DNA of 6,949 nt from CAZJHD01 sp964545855 (GCA_964545855.1 CAZJHD010000108.1:1-6949), one strand, 5' to 3'; positions 1 through 6,030 are shown, counted from the stretch's first letter. Notes: generated from the letters alone by a model not told the origin. Numbers and translations are program-made.

Positions 1-1
1 G

Positions 2-271
2 CCGCCCTCCGCTGCACAGGCCGCGCGGCCCGCTCCTCCGGTCCCGCGCGTCGCGCCGATGCCCGCCCAGGGCGCGCGGCCCGCGACTCGTGCGGGCGCC
101 GTCCGTCCGGGCGGCCGCACCGCCGTTCCCTACACGCCGCCCGTTCCGATGGTCGACGCAAGCGGACGCTCGGGCGCGTCGAGCCAGCGTGCCGTCTACG
201 CGGGAGTCCTGCTCGGTGCCCTCGGGGCGCTGGCCGTCCTCGGAGTCGTCTTCCTGTTCTTCTTCCGATGA
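2..271 (+). CDS. Partial protein with Pro/Ala-rich linker and C-terminal membrane anchor
   Basis: Only the 3' end is present; the frame is open from base 2, so the start lies upstream of the window. The visible 89 residues are a low-complexity Pro/Ala/Arg linker, followed by one hydrophobic segment (roughly the last 25 residues, AVYAGVLLGALGALAVLGVV then FLFFFR) that ends the protein. This arrangement suggests a cytosolic domain tethered to the inner membrane by a C-terminal tail anchor. The linker matches no family I recognise, so the function depends on the missing N-terminal domain. Its TGA stop overlaps the ATG of the next gene (ATGA at 268-271), which implies translational coupling and probably a related role. 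An internal ATG at 59 could be called as the start, but the open reading upstream makes a longer protein more likely. Confidence 0.6.
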   Translation, partial: PPSAAQAARPAPPVPRVAPMPAQGARPATRAGAVRPGGRTAVPYTPPVPMVDASGRSGASSQRAVYAGVLLGALGALAVLGVVFLFFFR

Positions 272-825
272 CCGAAACATTCCCGACGGGAGCCGTTCCC
301 GAATCGACCTCGAAGACCGACGCTCGCATCCGCGAGGAGCGGCTCGTCTTCTACCGCCAGGATGTCGAGGACATCGATCGCGTGCTCGAGGAGTTCCTCG
401 CGCTCTCGAACGCGAAGTGCGTCCTCCTCATCGACCGCGACGGACACCTGGTCACTCGCAAGGGCGAGCTGCCGGACGTGAACGCCGATTCGATCGCCGC
501 GCTGGTGGCCGGCTCCTTCGCCGCGACGCGCGAGATGGCGCGCATGCTCGGCGAGAAGGAGTTCCGCTCGCTGCACCACCAGGGCTCGAAGGACCACCAC
601 ATCCAGGTGAACCTCGTCGGCAACCGCACGCTCTTCACCGTTCTGTTCGACGAGCGCACGACCCTCGGGATGGTGCGCTTCTACAGCAACGAGTCGTCGG
701 CGCGCCTCCAGGAGGTGCTCGAGTTCGCCCGCCACCGCCAGAGATCGGCGGAGGAAGAGGTGAAGCTCGGAGACGGCTTCGCCGACGCCGCGCGCGACAC
801 CCTGGGGGAGATCCTCGGGGGCTGA
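268..825 (+). CDS. MglB-like roadblock/LC7 domain protein
   Basis: This 185-residue protein carries a roadblock/LC7 domain at about residues 33-140. After a divergent N-terminal stretch of about 25 residues, it lines up from memory with Myxococcus MglB along the whole domain. Matching segments are LVFYRQDVEDI at 26-36, the NAKCVLLIDRDGHLV strand-turn-strand at 48-62, the AALVAGSFAATREMARMLGE helix at 77-96, and TLFTVLFDERTTLGMVRFY at 121-139. MglB is a homodimeric co-GAP that acts on the small Ras-like GTPase MglA and helps set cell polarity; related roadblock proteins serve other prokaryotic GTPases. No GTPase is encoded next to it here, so the partner is unknown. The acidic C-terminal tail is variable in the family. 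Its ATG overlaps the stop of the upstream membrane-anchored protein and no Shine-Dalgarno is visible, so it is probably translated by coupling. Family assignment is firm; the precise MglB role is inference. Confidence 0.85.
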   Translation: MTETFPTGAVPESTSKTDARIREERLVFYRQDVEDIDRVLEEFLALSNAKCVLLIDRDGHLVTRKGELPDVNADSIAALVAGSFAATREMARMLGEKEFRSLHHQGSKDHHIQVNLVGNRTLFTVLFDERTTLGMVRFYSNESSARLQEVLEFARHRQRSAEEEVKLGDGFADAARDTLGEILGG

Positions 826-854
826 GGAGCGCCCGGGGGGGCGTGGTCCATCGG

Positions 855-875
855 GCGCGGGCGTCGCGTCCGCGC
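855..875 (+). terminator. GC-rich hairpin after the roadblock gene
   Basis: A 9-bp stem (GCGCGGGCG against CGTCCGCGC, with one G-U wobble) closes a 3-nt loop, 29 nt after the roadblock stop codon. Two T pairs follow (GCGCGTTGTT) but there is no true U-tract. Its position between the roadblock stop and the putative rpmB promoter suits a transcription terminator, possibly Rho-assisted. GC-rich DNA forms such stems easily, so confidence is moderate. Confidence 0.4.
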
Positions 876-881
876 GCGTTG

Positions 882-911
882 TTGACCCTCACCGAGGGCA
901 GCGGCTACCGT
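882..911 (+). promoter_or_regulatory. Putative sigma70-type promoter of rpmB
   Basis: TTGACC at 882-887 matches the -35 consensus at 5 of 6 bases. It is followed after 18 nt by TACCGT at 906-911, a weak -10 that keeps the key TA and final T. A start near 918 would give a leader of about 50 nt before the rpmB ATG. The sequence CTAnnnTCnTCGCCCCC around this -10 recurs at the dehydrogenase promoter (4763-4779), which strengthens the call. Confidence 0.5.
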
Positions 912-923
912 CTTCGCCCCCAT

Positions 924-945
924 GTCCCGGGCAATCTCCCGGGAC
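924..945 (+). promoter_or_regulatory. Hairpin in the rpmB 5' leader
   Basis: GTCCCGGG at 924-931 and CCCGGGAC at 938-945 form a perfect 8-bp stem with the 6-nt loop CAATCT. It lies 6 nt downstream of the predicted transcription start and 25 nt upstream of the rpmB ATG. The rest of the leader is pyrimidine-rich (CTCCTCGTCCTCCTGCG). Leader hairpins are common in ribosomal protein mRNAs, where the protein can bind and repress its own synthesis. That role here is inference. Confidence 0.4.
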
Positions 946-970
946 TCCTCGTCCTCCTGCGTGCCCTCCC

Positions 971-1396
971 ATGTCTCGAGTCTGTCAGCTCTGCGGCCGC
1001 CGTCCCCAGATCGGAAACCAGGTGACCCGCCGCGGGATCGCCAAGAAGAAGGGAGGCATCGGCCGGCGCGTCACGGGTCGGAGCAAGCGGCGCTTCCTGC
1101 CGAACCTCCAGTACGTCCGCGCCATGCAGGGCGGGCGCGTCGTGCGGATGCGGATCTGCACCCACTGCCTGAAGGCCGGGAAGATCGTGAAGCCCGGGCC
1201 GCGGCAGTCGATGAAGGAGGCGCCGAAGAAGATGCTGCCGGCGACCGGAAGCGGCGCGACGGGAAGCCCGGCGACGGGGAGCGGGGCATCGAAGTCGGCC
1301 GCGACGGCGGCTCCGGCGGCGACCAAGACCGCCGCGAAGGCACCCGCGAAGGCGGCGCCGAAGAAGACGGCTCCGAAGAAGCCGCCGGCGAAGTAG
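971..1396 (+). CDS. rpmB: 50S ribosomal protein L28 with long basic C-terminal tail
   Basis: L28 is a small protein of the large ribosomal subunit. The N-terminal 75 residues are the L28 core. The protein opens with MSRVCQLCGRRPQIGN, then a basic stretch with GRSKRRFLPNLQ at 36-47 and RVVRMRICTHCLKAGKI at 56-72. Cys5/Cys8 and Cys63/Cys66 form two CxxC pairs, the zinc-binding (C+) version of L28. Typical L28 is about 60-80 residues; this one is 141. The extra 60 or so are a low-complexity Ala/Lys/Pro/Thr tail with a threefold ATGSG-type repeat (91-105) and APKKTAPKK near the end. Such basic tails are disordered and may contact rRNA. No Shine-Dalgarno is visible before the ATG. The gene stands alone here, between a promoter with leader hairpin and a convergent metG. 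The call is firm; the tail's function is unknown. Confidence 0.95.
   Translation: MSRVCQLCGRRPQIGNQVTRRGIAKKKGGIGRRVTGRSKRRFLPNLQYVRAMQGGRVVRMRICTHCLKAGKIVKPGPRQSMKEAPKKMLPATGSGATGSPATGSGASKSAATAAPAATKTAAKAPAKAAPKKTAPKKPPAK
1241..1285 (+). repeat. Three 15-bp tandem repeats in the rpmB tail
   Basis: Three consecutive 15-bp units start at 1241, 1256 and 1271 (consensus GCGACSGGRAGCSSS). They encode ATGSG, ATGSP and ATGSG, exactly in frame. The near-identity at the DNA level suggests local slippage or duplication as the way the L28 tail grew. Confidence 0.7.
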
Positions 1397-1446
1397 TCGG
1401 CAGCGACGTCTTCCGGCGGCAAAGCAGCCCGGCGGCGACGCAGACC

Positions 1447-1465
1447 GGCGGCCCCCCGGGCCGCC
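1447..1465. terminator. Hairpin between convergent rpmB and metG
   Basis: GGCGGCCC at 1447-1454 and GGGCCGCC at 1458-1465 make a perfect 8-bp all-GC stem with a CCC loop. It lies 50 nt after the rpmB stop and about 90 nt after the metG stop on the other strand. It reads as a hairpin on both strands, so it could serve as a shared terminator. There is no U-tract on either side, so it would need Rho or act as an RNA 3'-end stabiliser. Confidence 0.4.
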
Positions 1466-1555
1466 CGCGACGCGCCCCGTGACCCTCGTGGGCGCGGCCG
1501 CCCTCTCGAAGAGGATCGCGCCGGCTGGCCGCGAGCCGCTCGGGGACGTCGAGGC

Positions 1556-3781
1556 CTACTTCACCGTCGCGCCCGTGGCGACGTCCGACATCGGGACGAC
1601 CACGACCGGGCCGCTCCCGTCGTCGGCGGCGAGGACCATGCCCTGGCTCTCGAGCCCGCGCATCGTGCGCGGCGCGAGGTTGCAGACGACGACGACGCGC
1701 TTGCCGACGAGCTGCTCCGGCGCGTACTTCGACGCGATGCCGGCGAGCACCTGCCGCTTCTCGCGGCCGATGTCGATCTCGAGACGCAGGAGCTTGTCGG
1801 CCTTCGGCGCCTTCTCGGCGACGACGACCGTGCCGATGCGGAGCTCGATCTTCATGAAGTCGTCGTAGGTGATCGTCGGCTTCGGCGCGTTCGGGTCGGC
1901 GGCGGCGGGAGCGGCGGGCGCGGCTGCGGCCGGTGCCGCAGGCTTCGGGGCGGGCGCGGGGGAGGCGGGAGCGTTCTCGGGGGCTTCGGTCATGGAGGAG
2001 GATCCTGGGGCGCGGGAGGCCGCGCGGGCTCGGAGATTCTCGACTTCGCGGGCGATCGCCGCATCGTCGAGCTTGGAGAAGAGGATGGGGACGTCGCCGA
2101 CGGGGAAGTCGCGCTCGAACTCGCGGACGCTCGAGCGGGCGAGGATCTCCTCGCAGCGGCGCCGCGGGTCGGCGCCGTCGAGACCGACGGCCGCCCGGAT
2201 GCGGGCGGAGGACTCCGGCAGCAGAGGCTCGCCGAGGATGCCGATCACGCCGAGGCAGCGCGAGGTCCAGTCGATGCACCGCATCGCAGCCTCCCGATCG
2301 GTCTTCACGGAGGCCCAGGGCGCACAGGCGTCGAAGTAGCGATTCGCGGCGCGGCCGACACCCACGACGGCGGCGCAGGCGGCGCGCATCTCGAAGGCGT
2401 CGAAGGCGCGCGCCCACTCGCGCACGAGCTGCGAGACCTCCTGGAACAGCTCCGTCTCCGCCGCCGTGGGCGCCTTGCGCTCGACGCGCCCGCCGAGCCG
2501 GTCCTTCGCGAAGCGCAGCGCCCGCGAGAGCAGATTGCCGACGTTGTCCGCGAGATCGCGGTTCGTGACCCGCTGGAAGTCCTCGAAGGAGAACTCCGAG
2601 TCGGCCGTCTCGGGCGCCGTGGCGAGCAGGGTGAAGCGGAGCGCGTCGACGCTCGGGAAACGCGCCAGGAGGTCGCGCGGGTCGATCGTCCAGCCGTCGC
2701 TCGTCGAGAACTTGCGCCCCTGGAGGTTGTAGAACTCCATCGCCGGCACCGCCCAGGGCAGGACGGCGCGGCGTCCGAGCGCCTCGCGCTGGCCGAAGAG
2801 CATCGAGGGGAAGACGATCGTGTGGAACCCGATGTTGTCCTTCCCGATGAAGTGCACGAGCCGCACGTCGGAGGCCGCCTCCGGCGCCCACCAGTCGAGC
2901 CACGCGTCGGCTCCGGGGGCCGGCGATCCCGCGCGGCGCGCGCGCTCCTCGAGCACCTCCTGCGTCATCGAGCAGTAGCCGATGGGGGCGTCGAACCAGA
3001 CGTAGAGGACCTTGCCGTCCTCCGTGAACGGCGCCGGCAGTGGCACGCCCCAGCGGAGGTCGCGCGTGATGGGGCGTGGATGGAGGTCGGCGAGCATGTT
3101 GCCGACGAAGGCCTTCACGTTCGGCTTCCAGGGGACGTGCGGGCGTTCGGGATCCTCGCCCGCGAACCAGCGGCCGACGCCGTCGGCGTGGAGCTTCGGG
3201 AGGTCGAGGTACCAGTGGGCCGTCTCGCGCACGACGGGCGTCGTGCCGCAGAGCTTGCAGCGGGGGTCCTTCAGCTCGAGGGCGTCGATCCACTGCCCGC
3301 ACTTCTTGCACTCGTCGCCGCGCGCGTTCGCGGCGCCGCAGAAGGGGCACGTGCCCTCCAGGTAGCGGTCGGCGAGGAACATCGCGTCCTTCTCGCAGTA
3401 CCACTGGCGCTCGGTCTTCTGGGCGAGGTAGCCGTTCCCGTGGAGGTTCGTGAAGAAGCGCTGCGAGACGCGGGCGTGGTGCGGGCAGCGGCTCGTTCCG
3501 CTGAAGGGTGCGTCGAACTCGACGCCGACGGCGCGCAGCGTGGCGCCGATCTCCCCGTGCCAGCGGTCGACGAAGGCGCCGTAGGCGGTCTTCGTCGCCT
3601 CGGCGTGGATCGTGATGGCGACCCCGTGCTCGTCGGTGCCGCAGACGAAGAGGACGTCGTCGCCGCGCATCCGGCGGTAGCGGACGTACACGTCGGCCGG
3701 CAGGTACGCGCCGACGACGTGGCCGAGATGGATCGGCCCGTTCGCGTACGGGAGCGCGGAGGTGACGAGATAGCGGGCCAC
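1556..3781 (-). CDS. metG: Methionyl-tRNA synthetase with fused C-terminal tRNA-binding domain
   Basis: This 741-residue enzyme charges tRNA-Met with methionine using ATP, in the cytoplasm. The class I Rossmann fold opens with YLVTSALPYANGPIHLGH; HLGH at 18-21 is the HIGH motif. KFSTS at 357-361 is the KMSKS-type loop, and FVCGTDEHG (45-53), VYVWFDAPIGY (259-269) and GKDNIGFH (313-320) are family motifs. The zinc-knuckle insertion holds Cys145/148/158/161, with extra Cys129 and Cys175/178. A helical anticodon-binding domain follows (about 400-570). Then comes a Pro/Ala linker (about 590-636) and a Trbp111-like OB-fold tRNA-binding domain (637-741) with MKIELRIGTV, AGIASKY and NLAPRTMRGLESQGM. 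The start is a GTG at 3781-3779, chosen because the conserved N-terminus begins there; the Shine-Dalgarno is weak. It lies 57 nt downstream of the membrane-protein gene, probably in one operon. An internal Met597 with an AGGA upstream may be a second start. Confidence 0.96.
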   Translation of the reverse strand: MARYLVTSALPYANGPIHLGHVVGAYLPADVYVRYRRMRGDDVLFVCGTDEHGVAITIHAEATKTAYGAFVDRWHGEIGATLRAVGVEFDAPFSGTSRCPHHARVSQRFFTNLHGNGYLAQKTERQWYCEKDAMFLADRYLEGTCPFCGAANARGDECKKCGQWIDALELKDPRCKLCGTTPVVRETAHWYLDLPKLHADGVGRWFAGEDPERPHVPWKPNVKAFVGNMLADLHPRPITRDLRWGVPLPAPFTEDGKVLYVWFDAPIGYCSMTQEVLEERARRAGSPAPGADAWLDWWAPEAASDVRLVHFIGKDNIGFHTIVFPSMLFGQREALGRRAVLPWAVPAMEFYNLQGRKFSTSDGWTIDPRDLLARFPSVDALRFTLLATAPETADSEFSFEDFQRVTNRDLADNVGNLLSRALRFAKDRLGGRVERKAPTAAETELFQEVSQLVREWARAFDAFEMRAACAAVVGVGRAANRYFDACAPWASVKTDREAAMRCIDWTSRCLGVIGILGEPLLPESSARIRAAVGLDGADPRRRCEEILARSSVREFERDFPVGDVPILFSKLDDAAIAREVENLRARAASRAPGSSSMTEAPENAPASPAPAPKPAAPAAAAPAAPAAADPNAPKPTITYDDFMKIELRIGTVVVAEKAPKADKLLRLEIDIGREKRQVLAGIASKYAPEQLVGKRVVVVCNLAPRTMRGLESQGMVLAADDGSGPVVVVPMSDVATGATVK
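1991..2006 (-). promoter_or_regulatory. Possible internal ribosome binding site and start within metG
   Basis: On the minus strand AGGA (2006-2003) precedes an in-frame ATG (1993-1991) by 9 nt. The downstream sequence starts MTEAPENAP, which looks like a natural N-terminus. Initiation here would yield a 145-residue free protein made of the Pro/Ala linker plus the Trbp111-like domain. Free proteins of this domain type (Trbp111, CsaA) exist in other bacteria. Use of this start is inference. Confidence 0.3.
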
Positions 3782-3838
3782 GAGCCGGGGAACATACCAG
3801 CCGCTCGATCGGCGGCGGCTCCGGCCTCGGGCGTGCGC

Positions 3839-4705
3839 TCAGCGGCGGCGGACGGCGGGGCGCAGGTCGAGACGGTGGAAGAGCAGCGTTCCCCCGAGGG
3901 CCGAGACCGGGATGCCGAGGAGGACGTTCAAACAGGCGATGGGCGCGAGCAGCACGCTGCCCAGTCCGAATCCGAGGACGGCGCCGAGGTTCGCCGAGGC
4001 GACGGCGAGCTTCTGCCCGAAGGTGAATCGCCGGCGGCTCGCCGGGAGATCGATCGCCGAGAACCCGAGCCCGAAGGCCATGACGACGAAGCTCGCCGCC
4101 GTGCCCGCGGCGGGAACGAAGTTCAGCAGGAAGGCGCCGATCCCGAGGGCCACGGTGAACCCGAGGACCAGCGCCGCCTGCAGGACGCCGAAGGCCGTGT
4201 CGCGGACGATCCCCGCTTCGACGCTGGGGCGTGTCCCCATCACCTCCTCGTCGACGCGCGCCACCAGGAGGTCGAGGAAGGGTCCGGCGATCGCCGTCGT
4301 GATCGGCGCCGCCGTGAACCAGGCGAGCACGACGAAGACGAGGAGCACGAGGGACCCGACGACGAAGGAGGCGATGCCCTGCAGCCACCCGGGCATCCAG
4401 CTCGCGGACACGGTCGACTCGCGGATCCCGGCCGTGAGGGTCCACAGGAGCCAGAGCATCACGGAGAAGACGACGGTGGAGATGCAGGCGGGGAGGACGG
4501 CGACGCGCTTCGTCCGCGACTTCGAGAAGAGGAATCCGATGCCGCGGAAGAAGGCGCCGAGCCCGTCCGCGAATCCGGCGCGCCGCGTGGCGGCGGCGCC
4601 CGCCGGAGGGGGCCGGAGGGCGCAGAGCCGGCACGACGCGCCGCCCGAGGCGGCCGCGGGGGCCGGGTAGCCACATCGAGGACAGGGCGTGGGATTGGGG
4701 ATCAC
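3839..4705 (-). CDS. EI24/CysZ-like membrane protein with N-terminal zinc ribbon
   Basis: This 288-residue protein begins with a compact zinc-ribbon-like element, Cys8-x2-Cys11 and Cys25-x2-Cys28. A short Pro/Ala/Arg linker follows, then a multi-span membrane domain. Hydrophobic segments lie at about 69-92, 111-140, 171-197, 200-218 and 236-275. The segment AGPFLDLLVARVDEEVMG (140-157), between the second and third hydrophobic regions, resembles the conserved motif of the EI24 family, which includes the sulfate transporter CysZ. The charged stretch RRRFTFGQKLAVASANLG (224-241) before the last span also fits. The substrate is not indicated; no cysteine-biosynthesis gene is nearby, so CysZ function should not be assumed. 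The start is a GTG at 4705-4703, placed just before the zinc ribbon; no clear Shine-Dalgarno is seen. It lies upstream of metG on the same strand with a 57-nt gap and is divergent from the dehydrogenase gene. Confidence 0.75.
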   Translation of the reverse strand: MIPNPTPCPRCGYPAPAAASGGASCRLCALRPPPAGAAATRRAGFADGLGAFFRGIGFLFSKSRTKRVAVLPACISTVVFSVMLWLLWTLTAGIRESTVSASWMPGWLQGIASFVVGSLVLLVFVVLAWFTAAPITTAIAGPFLDLLVARVDEEVMGTRPSVEAGIVRDTAFGVLQAALVLGFTVALGIGAFLLNFVPAAGTAASFVVMAFGLGFSAIDLPASRRRFTFGQKLAVASANLGAVLGFGLGSVLLAPIACLNVLLGIPVSALGGTLLFHRLDLRPAVRRR

Positions 4706-4761
4706 GTCGTGGCGTGCGCGCGCGGCGTCACCCTGCCGTCTCGGCGGGGGGAGGAGTCCCG

Positions 4762-4779
4762 ACTATATTCGTCGCCCCC
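4762..4779 (+). promoter_or_regulatory. Putative promoter core of the acyl-CoA dehydrogenase gene
   Basis: TATATT at 4764-4769 is a 5/6 match to the -10 consensus and stands out in GC-rich DNA. No good -35 is seen 17-18 nt upstream. A start near 4776 would leave a leader of about 40 nt. The 17-nt stretch at 4763-4779 (CTATATTCGTCGCCCCC) matches the rpmB promoter region at 13 of 17 positions. Read on the other strand, the same bases give TATAGT (4767-4762), also a 5/6 -10, so this site could serve the divergent EI24-like gene as well. Confidence 0.5.
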
Positions 4780-4801
4780 CTGCCCGCCGGCCCCTTCGCT
4801 C

Positions 4802-4805
4802 GGAG
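4802..4805 (+). promoter_or_regulatory. Shine-Dalgarno of the acyl-CoA dehydrogenase gene
   Basis: GGAG lies 11 nt upstream of the ATG at 4817. It supports that start over the open frame that continues upstream through the antisense strand of metG. Confidence 0.5.
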
Positions 4806-4816
4806 CGCCTCGTCTC

Positions 4817-5989
4817 ATGGATCGATTTCGCGGTTTCGACTTCTTGGATCTCGACGGAGAGCTCTCGGACGAGGAGCGCATGGTCCGGGACTCGGTCCGA
4901 TCCTTCGTCGACGAGCGGATCCTCCCGATCATCGGCGCGTGCTACGACCAGGGGCGCTTCCCCATGGACCTGATCCCGGAGCTCGCCGCCATCGGGCTCT
5001 TCGGGCCGACCACGCCGGAGGAGTACGGCGGCCAGGGCCTCGGCCCCGTCGCCTACGGGATCATGTGCCGCGAGCTCGAGCGCGGCGACTCCGGCGTGCG
5101 CTCCATGGCGAGCGTGCAGGGGTCCCTCGTGATGTTCCCGATCCTCGAGTACGGATCGGAGGAGCAGAAGAAGCGGTGGCTCCCGAAGCTCGCGAAGGGC
5201 GAGGCCGTCGGCTGCTTCGGGCTCACGGAGCCCGACGCCGGGAGCAACCCGGGCGGCATGCAGAGCCGCGCGCGCAAGGACGGCAACGGCTGGGTGCTGA
5301 ACGGCCGCAAGATGTGGATCACGAACGGAACGATCTCCGACGTGTCGGTCGTCTGGGCGAAGGACGACGGCGGGAAGGTGCTCGGCTTCCTCGTCGAGAA
5401 GGGCGCCAAGGGCTTCACGGCCCCCGAGACGAAGCTCAAGTGGAGCCTCCGCGCGTCGGTCACGAGCGAGCTCGTGCTCGACGAGGTGCGCGTCCCCGAA
5501 TCGGCGCGGCTCCCGAAGGCCGACAGCCTCCGCGCGCCGCTGAGCTGCCTCACGCAGGCGCGCTACGGCATCGCCTGGGGCGCCGTCGGCGCGGCCATGG
5601 CGTGCCTGGAGGAGGCCGTCGGCTACGCGAAGGACCGCATCGTGTTCGAGAAGCCCCTCGCATCGTTCCAGATCCCGCAGCTGAAGATCGCCGACATGGC
5701 GACGGACGTCACCCTCGGCCAGCTCCTCGCGCTCCGCGTGGGACGCATGAAGGAGCAGGGGCGGCTCACGCATCCCCAGGTCTCCATGGCGAAGCGCAAC
5801 AACGTCGCGATGGCGCTGCGGGTCGCGCGCACCTGCCGCGACATGCTCGGCGCGAACGGGATCCTTCTCGAGTACCAGTCGGGCCGCCACCTGTGCAATC
5901 TCGAGACGGTCTACACGTACGAGGGCACGCACGACATCCATTCGCTCGCGATCGGCGAGGCCGTCACGGGCTTTCCGGCCTACCGATAG
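4817..5989 (+). CDS. gcdH: Glutaryl-CoA dehydrogenase-like acyl-CoA dehydrogenase
   Basis: This 390-residue flavoprotein has the full length of the acyl-CoA dehydrogenase family: an N-terminal helical domain, a middle beta domain and a C-terminal helical domain. CFGLTEPDAGSN (133-144) and WITNG (167-171) are the FAD/substrate motifs. TYEGTHDIHSLAIGEAVTG (367-385) is the C-terminal signature with the catalytic base Glu369. RELERGDSGVRSMASVQGSL matches human GCDH closely; Arg95 corresponds to the arginine that binds the glutarate carboxylate. Glu88, Arg95 and Tyr368 keep the triad linked to decarboxylation, so conversion of glutaryl-CoA to crotonyl-CoA is likely, with electrons passing to ETF. 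The pathway would be lysine, tryptophan or aromatic degradation, but no partner genes lie here. The ATG at 4817 follows a GGAG and the start MDRFRGFDFLDLD matches related proteins. A lipoprotein gene follows after 41 nt on the same strand. Confidence 0.92.
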   Translation: MDRFRGFDFLDLDGELSDEERMVRDSVRSFVDERILPIIGACYDQGRFPMDLIPELAAIGLFGPTTPEEYGGQGLGPVAYGIMCRELERGDSGVRSMASVQGSLVMFPILEYGSEEQKKRWLPKLAKGEAVGCFGLTEPDAGSNPGGMQSRARKDGNGWVLNGRKMWITNGTISDVSVVWAKDDGGKVLGFLVEKGAKGFTAPETKLKWSLRASVTSELVLDEVRVPESARLPKADSLRAPLSCLTQARYGIAWGAVGAAMACLEEAVGYAKDRIVFEKPLASFQIPQLKIADMATDVTLGQLLALRVGRMKEQGRLTHPQVSMAKRNNVAMALRVARTCRDMLGANGILLEYQSGRHLCNLETVYTYEGTHDIHSLAIGEAVTGFPAYR

Positions 5990-6030
5990 GGCTCCGCGCC
6001 CGTCGCGAGACGGCGTCGTCCGCAATCCCC

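Noticed and set aside
830..843. Small hairpin CGCCC-GGGG-GGGCG just after the roadblock stop
   Set aside because: The stem is only 5 bp within a G-run, and the 9-bp stem at 855-875 is a better terminator candidate.
922..1482. A 186-codon frame starting at an ATG in the rpmB leader and overlapping rpmB
   Set aside because: It is composed of Ser/Arg/Gly/Asp low complexity in a shifted frame of a clear ribosomal protein gene. A short leader peptide from 922 cannot be excluded but nothing supports it.
1071..4676. A 1201-codon open frame on the minus strand spanning metG and the EI24-like gene
   Set aside because: Its translation is Arg/Pro/Ala-rich low complexity with no family motifs, and it overlaps two well-supported genes in another frame. 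High GC content removes stop codons.
2822..4816. A long plus-strand open frame running into the dehydrogenase gene, suggesting a giant fusion protein
   Set aside because: The upstream part is the antisense of metG and the EI24-like gene and has biased, motif-free composition. The conserved dehydrogenase N-terminus and a GGAG place the true start at 4817.
4763..6025. A 420-codon minus-strand frame opposite the dehydrogenase gene
   Set aside because: It mirrors the codon pattern of the real gene (Arg/Glu/Leu/Ala-rich) and shows no recognisable domain.
4714..6030. N-terminal extension of the lipoprotein frame through the dehydrogenase gene
   Set aside because: It is an out-of-frame shadow rich in Arg. 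The lipobox after the GTG at 6031 marks a natural N-terminus.
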